Source: Sandarakinorhabdus sp. AAP62 (lineage in GTDB: Bacteria > Pseudomonadota > Alphaproteobacteria > Sphingomonadales > Sphingomonadaceae). From it: a stretch of DNA of 64,000 nt. The DNA is taken from the NCBI RefSeq assembly GCF_000331225.1, contig NZ_ANFY01000004.1, positions 62,001 through 126,000 of the forward strand. Direction: 5' to 3'. This document shows positions 1-7,069 of this stretch, piece after piece. The first letter of the stretch is position 1. Each line of letters starts with the position of its first letter. The notes below the pieces were generated by a model. The model worked only from the letters and a program-made list of their open reading frames with translations, made no database searches and was not told the DNA's origin. Both the position numbers and the translations under genes were made by a program.

Positions 1-2
1 CC

Positions 3-1820
3 GTGGCGGTGAGCGGCGGGGTGCAGGCGTTCGAGAAGGTCTCCCTGGCCGAGATCGAGGTGACGCTGGCGCCCGGCGTGAAGCCGGAGGCCGTCGAAGC
101 CGCCGTGAAGCAGGCGCTGGCCGATTTCATCGCCAGCGGCCCGAGCGCCGATGAAGTGAGCCGGGTCGCGACCCGCAATGTCGCCAGCACCATCCGTGGG
201 CTGGAAGCCGTGGGCGGTGGCGGCGGCAAGGCGGCGGCGCTGGCCGAAGGCCTCGTCTATGCCGGCAATCCCGAACAATATCGCATCGAACTGGGCTGGT
301 ATGCCAACGCCGCACCAGCCGACGTGCAGGCCGCCGCGCGGGCGTGGCTGACGGCCAGCGCCTATGTGCAGACCGTGCTGCCGGGCGAGCGCCCGGCCGC
401 CGAAGACGTGCCGCCGCCGCCGAAAGTCGCTGCGGTTGCCGCGCCAGCCAAGGGCCCGGCCCGCATGGCCGAACCCGCGGTGGGCCAGCCGCCGCTGCTG
501 CAATGGCCGGCGATCGAGCGCTTCACCCTGGCCAATGGCCTGAAAGTCGAACTCGCCCGCCGCACCACGGTGCCACTGGTGCGGATGCTGCTCAGCGTCG
601 ATGCCGGCATGGCAGCCGATGAGCGCAGCCGGCTGGGCATCCAGTCGCTGGCGCTGAACCTGATGGACGAAGGCGCCGCCGGCCAGAGCGGCCCGCAGAT
701 TGCCGAGCTGCGCGAGCGGCTGGGCGCCGGCATCGGCGCGTCGCCAGGCATGGACCGCACGCGGCTGAGCCTTGATGCGCTGAAATCCAATCTGGGCCCG
801 TCGCTGCAGCTGTTTGCCAATGTCGTGCAACGCCCTGATTTCCCGCCCGCCGAAATCGAGCGGGTGCGCGGCCAGATGCTCACCGCCCTGCAACAGGAAG
901 CCAGCTCTCCAGTGGGCATCGCCCGGCGCATCCTGTCCCCCGCCCTCTATGGCCCCAACCATCCCTATGGCGCGCCGCCGAGCGGGCTTGGCACCGCCGA
1001 CAGCCTGAAAGCCATCACCCGCGACGAACTGGTGGCCTGGCACAAGCGCTGGATCCGCCCGGATCGCGCCACTCTGTTCGTGGCTGGCGATATCACCGCG
1101 GCCGAACTGAAGCCGCTGCTCGATGCCGAATTCGGCCAGTGGCAGGCCGATGCGTCGGTCGCCGCCGGCACCGTGGCCGATGTCGCCCCCGCCGCCCCCC
1201 AGCCGGCGCGCATCATCCTGGTGGATCGCCCCAACAGCCCGCAAAGCCTGATCCTGGCCGGCACGCTGCTGCCGATCACCGGCAGCCAGGATCTGATCGC
1301 CGAACGCGCCGCCGCCGATGTGCTGGGCGGGCTGTCTACCAGCCGCATCAACATGGACATCCGCGAAGAAAAGAACTGGGCCTATGGCGCCTTCGCCGGC
1401 CTGACCGATGGCAAGGGGCCGCTGACCAGCCTGATCTATGCGCCCGTCCAGACCGACCGCACCGCCGACAGCATCAAGGCGATGATCGCCGATATCGCCG
1501 CCATCCGCGGACCCAAGCCGATCAGCGATGAAGAACGCGGTCGCAGCATCGCCAATTCGGTGCTGGCCCTGCCCGGCGAATTCGAACGCGGCAGCGCCTT
1601 TGTGTCGGCGATGGAACGCAACCAGCTGCTCCGCCGGCCCGACGATTATTACGTCACCGCCGCCCGCCGCCTGGGCGCGCTGACCACGGCCGATCTCAAT
1701 CGCGCGGTGCAGTTGTTCGATACGGATAAATTGCTGTGGATCGTGGTGGGGGATCGGGCGAAGGTAGAGCCGCAGCTGAAGGCGCTTGGGCTACCGCTGG
1801 AGGTGCGCAGCGCGCCGTAG
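3..1820 (+). CDS. M16 (insulinase-like) peptidase, 3' part only
   Basis: The frame is already open at the left edge, so this is the C-terminal 605 residues of a longer protein, and the GTG at base 3 is probably not the start. Residues 1-130 look like the end of a first M16 peptidase/C-terminal pair. A proline/alanine linker follows at about 135-160, then a second pair (about 165-600) beginning ERFTLANGLKVELARR. This second half lacks the zinc motif HxxEH: the equivalent helix reads SLALNLMDEG. That fits periplasmic M16 proteins of about 900-950 residues, in which the first half carries the active site and the second is a structural, inactive copy. The expected role is degradation of peptides in the cell envelope. 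The catalytic half lies outside the window, so activity cannot be judged. The family call is firm. Confidence 0.88.
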   Translation: MAVSGGVQAFEKVSLAEIEVTLAPGVKPEAVEAAVKQALADFIASGPSADEVSRVATRNVASTIRGLEAVGGGGGKAAALAEGLVYAGNPEQYRIELGWYANAAPADVQAAARAWLTASAYVQTVLPGERPAAEDVPPPPKVAAVAAPAKGPARMAEPAVGQPPLLQWPAIERFTLANGLKVELARRTTVPLVRMLLSVDAGMAADERSRLGIQSLALNLMDEGAAGQSGPQIAELRERLGAGIGASPGMDRTRLSLDALKSNLGPSLQLFANVVQRPDFPPAEIERVRGQMLTALQQEASSPVGIARRILSPALYGPNHPYGAPPSGLGTADSLKAITRDELVAWHKRWIRPDRATLFVAGDITAAELKPLLDAEFGQWQADASVAAGTVADVAPAAPQPARIILVDRPNSPQSLILAGTLLPITGSQDLIAERAAADVLGGLSTSRINMDIREEKNWAYGAFAGLTDGKGPLTSLIYAPVQTDRTADSIKAMIADIAAIRGPKPISDEERGRSIANSVLALPGEFERGSAFVSAMERNQLLRRPDDYYVTAARRLGALTTADLNRAVQLFDTDKLLWIVVGDRAKVEPQLKALGLPLEVRSAP

Positions 1821-1897
1821 AAGGGGGCCTCCGGCGGGCAGGGACTCGTCCCTGCACCCGTTTGATTTGCGCTAGCCCTTCATTGTTTAGGCCTGTC

Positions 1898-1984
1898 ATG
1901 CTGGCGAAGGCCAGCATCCACTGCCGTGCCAGGAATCTGACGGGAGCTTCGCGCGACACAGTAGATGCTGGCCTGCGCCAGCAT
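1898..1984. repeat. REP-like inverted pair of hairpins
   Basis: Two 26-base units, 1898-1923 and 1959-1984, are inverted copies of each other with two mismatches. Each unit is itself a hairpin with 8-bp arms, ATGCTGGC and GCCAGCAT, around a 4-base loop. The pair sits between the M16 gene and the terminator of the next gene. This is the layout of REP/BIME elements moved by RAYT transposases; no RAYT gene is visible here. Confidence 0.75.
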
Positions 1985-2013
1985 GGCCGGGCTTGTTGAC
2001 TGCGGAACCCGGC

Positions 2014-2056
2014 CCAAAAACAAAGGCGGGCGGGGTGTGAAGCCCCACCCGCCCGA
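2014..2056 (-). terminator. Rho-independent terminator for the PEP-CTERM gene
   Basis: A GC-rich stem (about 2025-2035 with 2043-2053, one mismatch) is followed on the minus strand by a T-rich tract read from 2014-2024. It lies 36 bases past the stop codon of the minus-strand gene at 2092. Confidence 0.75.
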
Positions 2057-2091
2057 TCTTGTTTGGCAGCGCCGGTCTGGCGCCGAGACGC

Positions 2092-2652
2092 TCAGGCCGC
2101 GACGACTGCCTTGCGACGGCGGGCAACTGCGCCCACCAGGCCGAAGCCAGCGATCAGCATGGCCCAGCTCGACGGTTCGGGAACCACGCCGCCGGCGAAG
2201 CCGATCTGCTGGAGGCCGCGCTGGGCAATGCCATCACCAAAGGTGCTGGTGGTGATGCTGATGCGATTGCCAGCACCACCGCAAACGCCGTTGCCAACGA
2301 AGCAGATGAAGTTGATGCTGGAGCCGATGTTCGGGTTCTGGAACAGGGCGAGGCCGGAGCCGCTGAAATCGAAGAACAGGCCGCTGGCCGTCGCGGTCAA
2401 GGTGGCGCCTTGCACCACCCTTTGCGAGTTGACCGGGCCGTTCAGCGTGAAGTTCACGCCATTGTCGGCCAGAGCGAAATTCCAGTCGACGATATTGGCG
2501 GTGCTGATGGTGCCGATGGTGCCGTCCGTCTTGATGAAGCCGACGGCGCCGAGCGTCGAATTGCCGACATTGATATTGTAGGTGATGGCCGCGGCCGGAA
2601 CGGCGGCGAGCAGGGCAGCAACCGAAGCTGCGGATACGAATGCGCGAATCAT
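2092..2652 (-). CDS. PEPxxWA-CTERM surface-anchor protein
   Basis: A 186-residue secreted protein. The N-terminus is a signal peptide (MIRAFVSAASVAALLAAVPAAA). The middle is rich in G, S, T and N, with two cysteines close together around 115-122. The last 30 residues are the sphingomonad sorting signal: a VPEPSSWAM motif, a hydrophobic helix and a basic tail (ARRRK). Proteins of this type are thought to be processed by an exosortase/archaeosortase-like enzyme and delivered to the cell surface or matrix. No sorting enzyme is in the window. A GGGGGAA ribosome site precedes the ATG. The gene stands alone with its own AT-rich upstream region (2653-2821) and terminator. The mature domain is not recognised, so its specific role is unknown. 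Confidence 0.85.
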   Translation of the reverse strand: MIRAFVSAASVAALLAAVPAAAITYNINVGNSTLGAVGFIKTDGTIGTISTANIVDWNFALADNGVNFTLNGPVNSQRVVQGATLTATASGLFFDFSGSGLALFQNPNIGSSINFICFVGNGVCGGAGNRISITTSTFGDGIAQRGLQQIGFAGGVVPEPSSWAMLIAGFGLVGAVARRRKAVVAA

Positions 2653-2821
2653 GACTATTCCCCCGTGCTTTAACAGAGGCTTTACGGTGTCATTGTGCTA
2701 ACCGAATGTCAACATTAGTTGAAATTTGGTTAATATTTGACCGTCTCTTGATCGCTGTGCCGGCGAGTCTGTCGGCGGCCCTGCCCACATCACCCCGGGA
2801 CATGATCCGGGGCGGTGGTCC

Positions 2822-3475
2822 TCAGACGTCTCCTGCCACGATCCGCCGGATCACCTTCACGAAGGTCGCTGGCGGCTGACCACCCATGATCGCGTATTTG
2901 CCGTTGAAGATGATGGCCGGCACCGCGTGGATATCCTGCTCCTCGCGCCACCAGGCTTCGGTCGCACGGACCTCGTCGCCATAGCGGCCGCTCTCCAGCA
3001 CTTCGCGGGCAGCGGCGGCGTCGAGGCCCACGCTGGCGGCCGCGCGGACCAGGGTTTCCGCATCGTTCAGCGGTTCGGCGTTGCTGAAATGGGCGGTGAA
3101 CAGCGCCATTTTCAGCGCATGCGCGCGGCCGGCCTTTTCGGCCCAGTGCAGCAGGCGGTGGCAATCGAAGGTGTTCCAGATCATCGAATCCGGGCCGCCC
3201 TTGAAGCTGAAGCCGAGGTTTTCGCCCATCTGCTTGATGTGGCTGCGGGCGGCGGCGCCTTCTTCCGGTGGGCGGCCATATTTGCGCTGGATATGCTCGG
3301 CGCTGTTCTCACCTTCGGGGGGCATCTGCGGGTTGAGTTCGAACGGGTGGAAATGCCAGTCGGGCGTGACCTCGTCCGCCAGTTCGGCCAGCGCCTGTTC
3401 GAGGGATTTGAGGCCGATCACACACCACGGGCAGACGACATCGGAGACGAAATCGATGCGAAGCGGGGTGGTCAT
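2822..3475 (-). CDS. DsbA-family (FrnE-like) thiol oxidoreductase
   Basis: A 217-residue thioredoxin-fold protein of the DSBA/FrnE group. The CPWC active site is at residues 15-18, right after the first beta strand (RIDFVSDVV). The cis-proline loop near the C-terminus reads HAVPAIIFNGKYAIMGG, as in FrnE and 2-hydroxychromene-2-carboxylate isomerase-like proteins. There is no signal peptide, so it should act in the cytoplasm, probably as a disulfide oxidoreductase or isomerase under oxidative stress. It starts 12 bases after the stop of the TsdA-like cytochrome gene and is probably co-transcribed with it. The substrate cannot be read from the sequence. Confidence 0.87.
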   Translation of the reverse strand: MTTPLRIDFVSDVVCPWCVIGLKSLEQALAELADEVTPDWHFHPFELNPQMPPEGENSAEHIQRKYGRPPEEGAAARSHIKQMGENLGFSFKGGPDSMIWNTFDCHRLLHWAEKAGRAHALKMALFTAHFSNAEPLNDAETLVRAAASVGLDAAAAREVLESGRYGDEVRATEAWWREEQDIHAVPAIIFNGKYAIMGGQPPATFVKVIRRIVAGDV

Positions 3476-3487
3476 TGCGGTGCGCTC

Positions 3488-4375
3488 CTAGAAATCATGG
3501 CCGGGCGGCACGTGATGCGGCGGGGTGGTGGCGGGATCGCCAAGCATGACACCGGCAACGCGCGTCGCATAGCGGCTCCATTGCCGATTGTGGTGTTCGG
3601 CGCGGGTGGCGGGCAGGTTTCCGGCAAAGCGCGGGTCCTGCGGGCGGGTCTGGCCATCGATATACCAGGCGACATCCCAGGCCTGCTGCACGGAAAGCGT
3701 GCCGGCGTTGCCCACCGGCATGTTGGCGCGAATGAAGGCGGCGGCCTTGTCCACCTGGGCCATGCCGGCGCCCCAGTTGTAGCTGGCCTTGCCCCACAGC
3801 GGCGGGTTGATGATGGTGTCGCCATCACGCAGGCCCTGCCCGTCTTCGCCGTGACAGGCGGCGCAGGTTTCGGTGAACACGGCACGCCCGCGCGCATCAT
3901 TGGGCGGCAGCGGCGGTACTGCGATGGCGGGGAAGCCGCGCCCCGGTGGCGACACGCCAATGCGCTGGCTCTGTGCCAGCCAACCGGCATAGGCGCTCAC
4001 CGCCAGCAGCACCTCGCCGCCCAGCGGCGGCGGTTTGCCGTTGATCGAATAGATGAAACAATCCTGCACGCGCTTTTCAAAGCTGTTCATGCGGCGGTTC
4101 TTGTCGCGCCACACCGGGAAATTGCCGAACGCAGCCCACAATGGCGCGGCGCCGGCCGTGCGCCCGGCATCGAGATGACAATTGGTGCACCTCAGATCAT
4201 TGCCGACATATTGCGGTGCGGCGGCGCGGGTGTTGGTGATGATATCCAGCCCGCGCCGGATGGCGTCACCGTCCGGGCCGGCGGGAATGGCGGTTTCGGG
4301 CGGCGGGGTGGCCGGATCAGCTGCAGCGATGCCGGCGAGGGCCGCCACAGCCAGAAGGGGAAAGCGCCAGCGCAT
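3488..4375 (-). CDS. TsdA-like dihaem cytochrome c (thiosulfate dehydrogenase family)
   Basis: A 295-residue periplasmic cytochrome with a signal peptide (cleavage near residue 19) and two haem sites, CTNCH (63-67) and CAACH (171-175). The segment after haem 1, with FPVWRDKN and then VQDCFIYSINGKPP, matches TsdA thiosulfate dehydrogenases/tetrathionate reductases. In TsdA a cysteine in this segment is the sixth ligand of haem 1, and Cys106 fits that role. Met219 in ANMPVG is the likely distal ligand of haem 2. TsdA couples two thiosulfates to tetrathionate, or the reverse. The motif fit is good, but substrate and direction are inferred, and a generic two-haem electron carrier remains possible. 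The FrnE-like gene lies immediately downstream. Confidence 0.8.
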   Translation of the reverse strand: MRWRFPLLAVAALAGIAAADPATPPPETAIPAGPDGDAIRRGLDIITNTRAAAPQYVGNDLRCTNCHLDAGRTAGAAPLWAAFGNFPVWRDKNRRMNSFEKRVQDCFIYSINGKPPPLGGEVLLAVSAYAGWLAQSQRIGVSPPGRGFPAIAVPPLPPNDARGRAVFTETCAACHGEDGQGLRDGDTIINPPLWGKASYNWGAGMAQVDKAAAFIRANMPVGNAGTLSVQQAWDVAWYIDGQTRPQDPRFAGNLPATRAEHHNRQWSRYATRVAGVMLGDPATTPPHHVPPGHDF

Positions 4376-4413
4376 GCGCCTTGGCTAGCGCAGGCGGGCA
4401 GGCGGGGAAACTC

Positions 4414-5265
4414 TCAATCGTTCGCAGCGCCGAAGCGTTCGGCATAGCGGCTGGTGATGCGATCGACCGGCATCACCACGAACACATCCACCGTGTTGAA
4501 CTGGCGATCAACAAAACCGCCATCGCCCACCATGGCTCCGACCCGCAAATAGCCCTTCAGCAGCGGCGGCAGCGCGCGCGACGCGGCGCGGCCATCAATG
4601 GCGGCGGCGTCGAGCCGGTTCATCTCCACCCGGTGCGGCGGCAGCGCGCTGGCCCGTAGCGAGGGCGGCGCGAGATGGTTGTGATACAGCCACGACAATT
4701 CGGCCAGGTGCAGCGTTTCATCGGCGCCATGCAGCGAGGCGCAGCCGAACAGATGGCCGATGCCGTGCTGGGCGAGATAGGTGGCGATCCCGCGCCACAG
4801 CAGCGAGATGGTGGCGCTCGTCCGCCATTCCGGCGCGACGCAGCTGCGGCCGAGTTCCAGCAATTGCCGGCCCGGTGCCGATTGGGCGATCAGCGCGGAC
4901 AGGTCGAACTCGCCGGCCGAATAAAAGCCGCCATTCGCCATCGCCACGTCCTGGCGCAGCAGGCGATAGGTGCCAACCACGCGCGGGCGCAGCGCATTGG
5001 CATGATCGATCACCAGCAGATGATCGCACACCAGATCATAGGCATCGATGTCGCGGCGCACGCGGGCCATGGCCGGGGTCGGCTGCGCGCCCATCTCGTC
5101 ATAGAAAATCGCATAGCGCAGCGCCTGCGCGGCGGCGATTTCGGCTTCGCTGGCGGCAAGCCGCACTTCGAGCAGGCCGGCGCGGTGGATGGGGGCGGCG
5201 TGGGCGAGCAGGGCGGCCGGCAGTTCGGTGGCCAAGGAGTGGTGTGGCGCAAGAGCAAGGGTCAT
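4414..5265 (-). CDS. olsB: L-ornithine N-alpha-acyltransferase (ornithine lipid synthesis)
   Basis: The protein resembles OlsB across its length (283 residues). It has the GNAT/hemolysin-type acyltransferase core with LRYAIFYDEMG, YDLVCDHLLVID, VVGTYRLLR and the LELGRSCVAPEWR acyl-ACP motif. OlsB attaches a 3-hydroxyacyl chain from acyl-ACP to ornithine, the first step toward phosphorus-free ornithine lipids at the inner membrane. The OlsA partner is not in the window. A GTG at 5277 and an ATG at 5268 are also in frame; the ATG at 5265 is preferred because GGAG sits six bases ahead of it. The promoter region holds a six-copy 11-bp array (see 5289-5365) that suggests control by PhoB or a relative, consistent with ornithine lipids replacing phospholipids when phosphate is scarce. 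Confidence 0.87.
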   Translation of the reverse strand: MTLALAPHHSLATELPAALLAHAAPIHRAGLLEVRLAASEAEIAAAQALRYAIFYDEMGAQPTPAMARVRRDIDAYDLVCDHLLVIDHANALRPRVVGTYRLLRQDVAMANGGFYSAGEFDLSALIAQSAPGRQLLELGRSCVAPEWRTSATISLLWRGIATYLAQHGIGHLFGCASLHGADETLHLAELSWLYHNHLAPPSLRASALPPHRVEMNRLDAAAIDGRAASRALPPLLKGYLRVGAMVGDGGFVDRQFNTVDVFVVMPVDRITSRYAERFGAAND

Positions 5266-5288
5266 CATCGGCTCCACTGGTTTGGTGG

Positions 5289-5365
5289 GCCATAACGCAG
5301 GCGTGTGACAGGCACGTGGCCGCAGCGTGACAGGCAGGTTGCCACGACGTTACACGCCGGTTGCA
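5289..5365 (-). promoter_or_regulatory. Pho-box-like array and promoter of olsB
   Basis: Six 7-base half-sites start exactly every 11 bp. Read on the minus strand from 5365 down to 5304 they are: TGCAACC, TGTAACG, GGCAACC, TGTCACG, GGCCACG, TGTCACA. The core is G(T/C)(A/C)AC. Nine bases after the last copy comes TATGGC (5294-5289), a plausible -10 hexamer, giving a leader of roughly 20 bases before the start codon. The first copies overlap the last codons of the ampG-like gene. Direct repeats at 11 bp are typical of PhoB and related response regulators. That it binds PhoB is inference. Confidence 0.72.
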
Positions 5366-6654
5366 GTTTCAACCGTGTCATCCGCCACCACCAGCCCGGC
5401 CCGCCACAGCCACAGGAAGATCAGCACGCCGGGCAGCGCCAGTGCCGTGGTGAGCCAGTAGAAATCGACATAGCCCAGCGCCTCGATCAGCGCGCCGGCG
5501 GTGCCGGAGGAGAAGGCGCGGCCCAGTATGGCAGCCGCCGACGACAGCAGCGCGAACTGCGTCGCCGTGAAACGCCGGTCACACAGCAGCGCCAGCCAGG
5601 CCCCGACCGTGACGCCACCGATGCCGCTGGCGAGATTTTCAAAGCCCTGCACGGCGGCCAGTGCCCACACGTCGTGGCCGATGAGGGCGAGGCCGGCATA
5701 GGCGGCGTTGGAGACGCCCATCAGGATCAGCGACAGGAACACCGAAGCGGCCAACCCGATCCGCTTGTAGATGAGGCCGCCGAGGAAGACGCCGCCGAGA
5801 TAGCCGAACAGGCCGAGCGAGACGTCGTAGAAGGCGACTTCTTCCTTGGTGAAGCCCAGATCGTTGTAGAACAATCGCACCGAAAGCTGGCAGACAGTGT
5901 CGCCGATCTTGTGGACCAGCACGAAGGCCAGCACGATCCATGCGCCCTTCCTGGTGAGAAAATCCGCCAGCGGCGCGATGATGCTGTCCCTGATGGCCGC
6001 GGCCAGCCCCTTGCCCGATTGCGGTGCCGGCGGGCGTTGCGGTTCGCCGAGCAGGGCAGCGGCGATCAGCGATGGTGCAAACAGCAGCACGGCACTGGCA
6101 TAGGCCAGCGCCCAGCTGCCCTGCGCTGCCAGCAGCAGCGCGCCGGCGCCGGCGAGATAGCTGCCCATGCGCCAGCCATATTGCGTCATGCCGCTGCCGG
6201 CGCCCATCTGGTCCACCCGCAGCCATTCAATGCGGATGGCGTCGATGACGATATCCAGCGTGGCGCCGGCAAAACCCACGGCCACGGCAGCAGCGGCAAA
6301 CAGCGCCAGATCGGCGGTGGGATCGAGCAGACCCAGCCAGGTGATGGCGGCGCTGGCCAGGATGATGGAGACGACCAGCCACGCCCGGCGCTGGCCGATG
6401 AGCGCGGCCAGCACGGGAATGCGCACCCGATCGATCAGCGGCGCCCACAGCGGCTTGAAGCTGTAGACCAGCAGCGCCAGCCCGAAGGCCGTCACCGATT
6501 TCTTCTCGATGCCGCTTTCCGCCAGCCGCGTGGTGAGCGTGGCGGCGATCATCGCATAGGGCGTGCCCGATGCCATGCCGAGCGCCAGCGCGCCCAGCGG
6601 CCCGGCTTCGAAATAGGGACGGATGGCGGCTGTGAGGGAGCGGTTGGAGGCCAT
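5350..6654 (-). CDS. ampG: AmpG-like muropeptide permease (MFS)
   Basis: A polytopic inner-membrane protein of 434 residues with about 12 hydrophobic segments. The N-terminal half carries AmpG signatures: FEAGPLGALALGMASGTPYAM, the loop FKPLWAPLIDRV, and ATLDIVIDAIRIEW, the counterpart of the DIVIDAYR motif. AmpG brings anhydromuropeptides from the periplasm into the cytoplasm for wall recycling and, in some bacteria, AmpC induction; the same fold also occurs in related siderophore and solute transporters. A TTG at 6690 is in frame, but the ATG at 6654 has AAGGTG seven bases upstream and avoids overlap with the DUF167 gene. The 3' end overlaps the olsB promoter array. No ampC or other wall-recycling gene is adjacent. 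Confidence 0.75.
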   Translation of the reverse strand: MASNRSLTAAIRPYFEAGPLGALALGMASGTPYAMIAATLTTRLAESGIEKKSVTAFGLALLVYSFKPLWAPLIDRVRIPVLAALIGQRRAWLVVSIILASAAITWLGLLDPTADLALFAAAAVAVGFAGATLDIVIDAIRIEWLRVDQMGAGSGMTQYGWRMGSYLAGAGALLLAAQGSWALAYASAVLLFAPSLIAAALLGEPQRPPAPQSGKGLAAAIRDSIIAPLADFLTRKGAWIVLAFVLVHKIGDTVCQLSVRLFYNDLGFTKEEVAFYDVSLGLFGYLGGVFLGGLIYKRIGLAASVFLSLILMGVSNAAYAGLALIGHDVWALAAVQGFENLASGIGGVTVGAWLALLCDRRFTATQFALLSSAAAILGRAFSSGTAGALIEALGYVDFYWLTTALALPGVLIFLWLWRAGLVVADDTVETATGV

Positions 6655-6682
6655 GCCCGGCACCTTGGCGAGGACCACCGGT

Positions 6683-6967
6683 TTACGCAATGGGCGGCAG
6701 TTTCACCCGTTTGTCCCGCCCGGTTTCGCCGCGCACGATGGCGAGCGATGATTTCGGCACGCCCAGCGCTTTGGCCAGCAGCGCCAGCACGGCGGCATTG
6801 GCCTTGCCGGCTTCGGGCGTCGCCGTCACCCGCAACTGCACGATGCCATCGGCGATGGTCAGCGTATCGGCGCTGGCGTTGGGCGTGACGCGCAGCATCA
6901 GGCAGTGCTGCGTGTCGGCCAACGCGCGCAAGGCATCGGCGGCGGGGAGGGCGGGCTTGCGGGCCAT
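6683..6967 (-). CDS. DUF167 (YggU-like) protein
   Basis: A small 94-residue protein covering the DUF167/YggU domain: LMLRVTPNASADTL at the front, then VQLRVTATPEAGKANAAV and LAIVRGETGRDKRVKL. Those conserved stretches are the family hallmark. Structures of relatives show a compact alpha/beta fold, but the cellular role is unknown. It lies upstream of the AmpG-like gene on the same strand and is probably co-transcribed with it. The frame stays open for several hundred codons upstream, antisense to the DUF885 gene; the short start chosen here matches the family length and the conserved domain. Confidence 0.85.
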   Translation of the reverse strand: MARKPALPAADALRALADTQHCLMLRVTPNASADTLTIADGIVQLRVTATPEAGKANAAVLALLAKALGVPKSSLAIVRGETGRDKRVKLPPIA

Positions 6968-7069
6968 GGCGGCAACTGGGCGCGCGGAGGGCAGGCGAGT
7001 CAATATTTGCGCTTTCCGCCGCCGCTGCCGGCCTCTAGACACGGCGCAACCAAGAGGAGGGTCCCCCAA

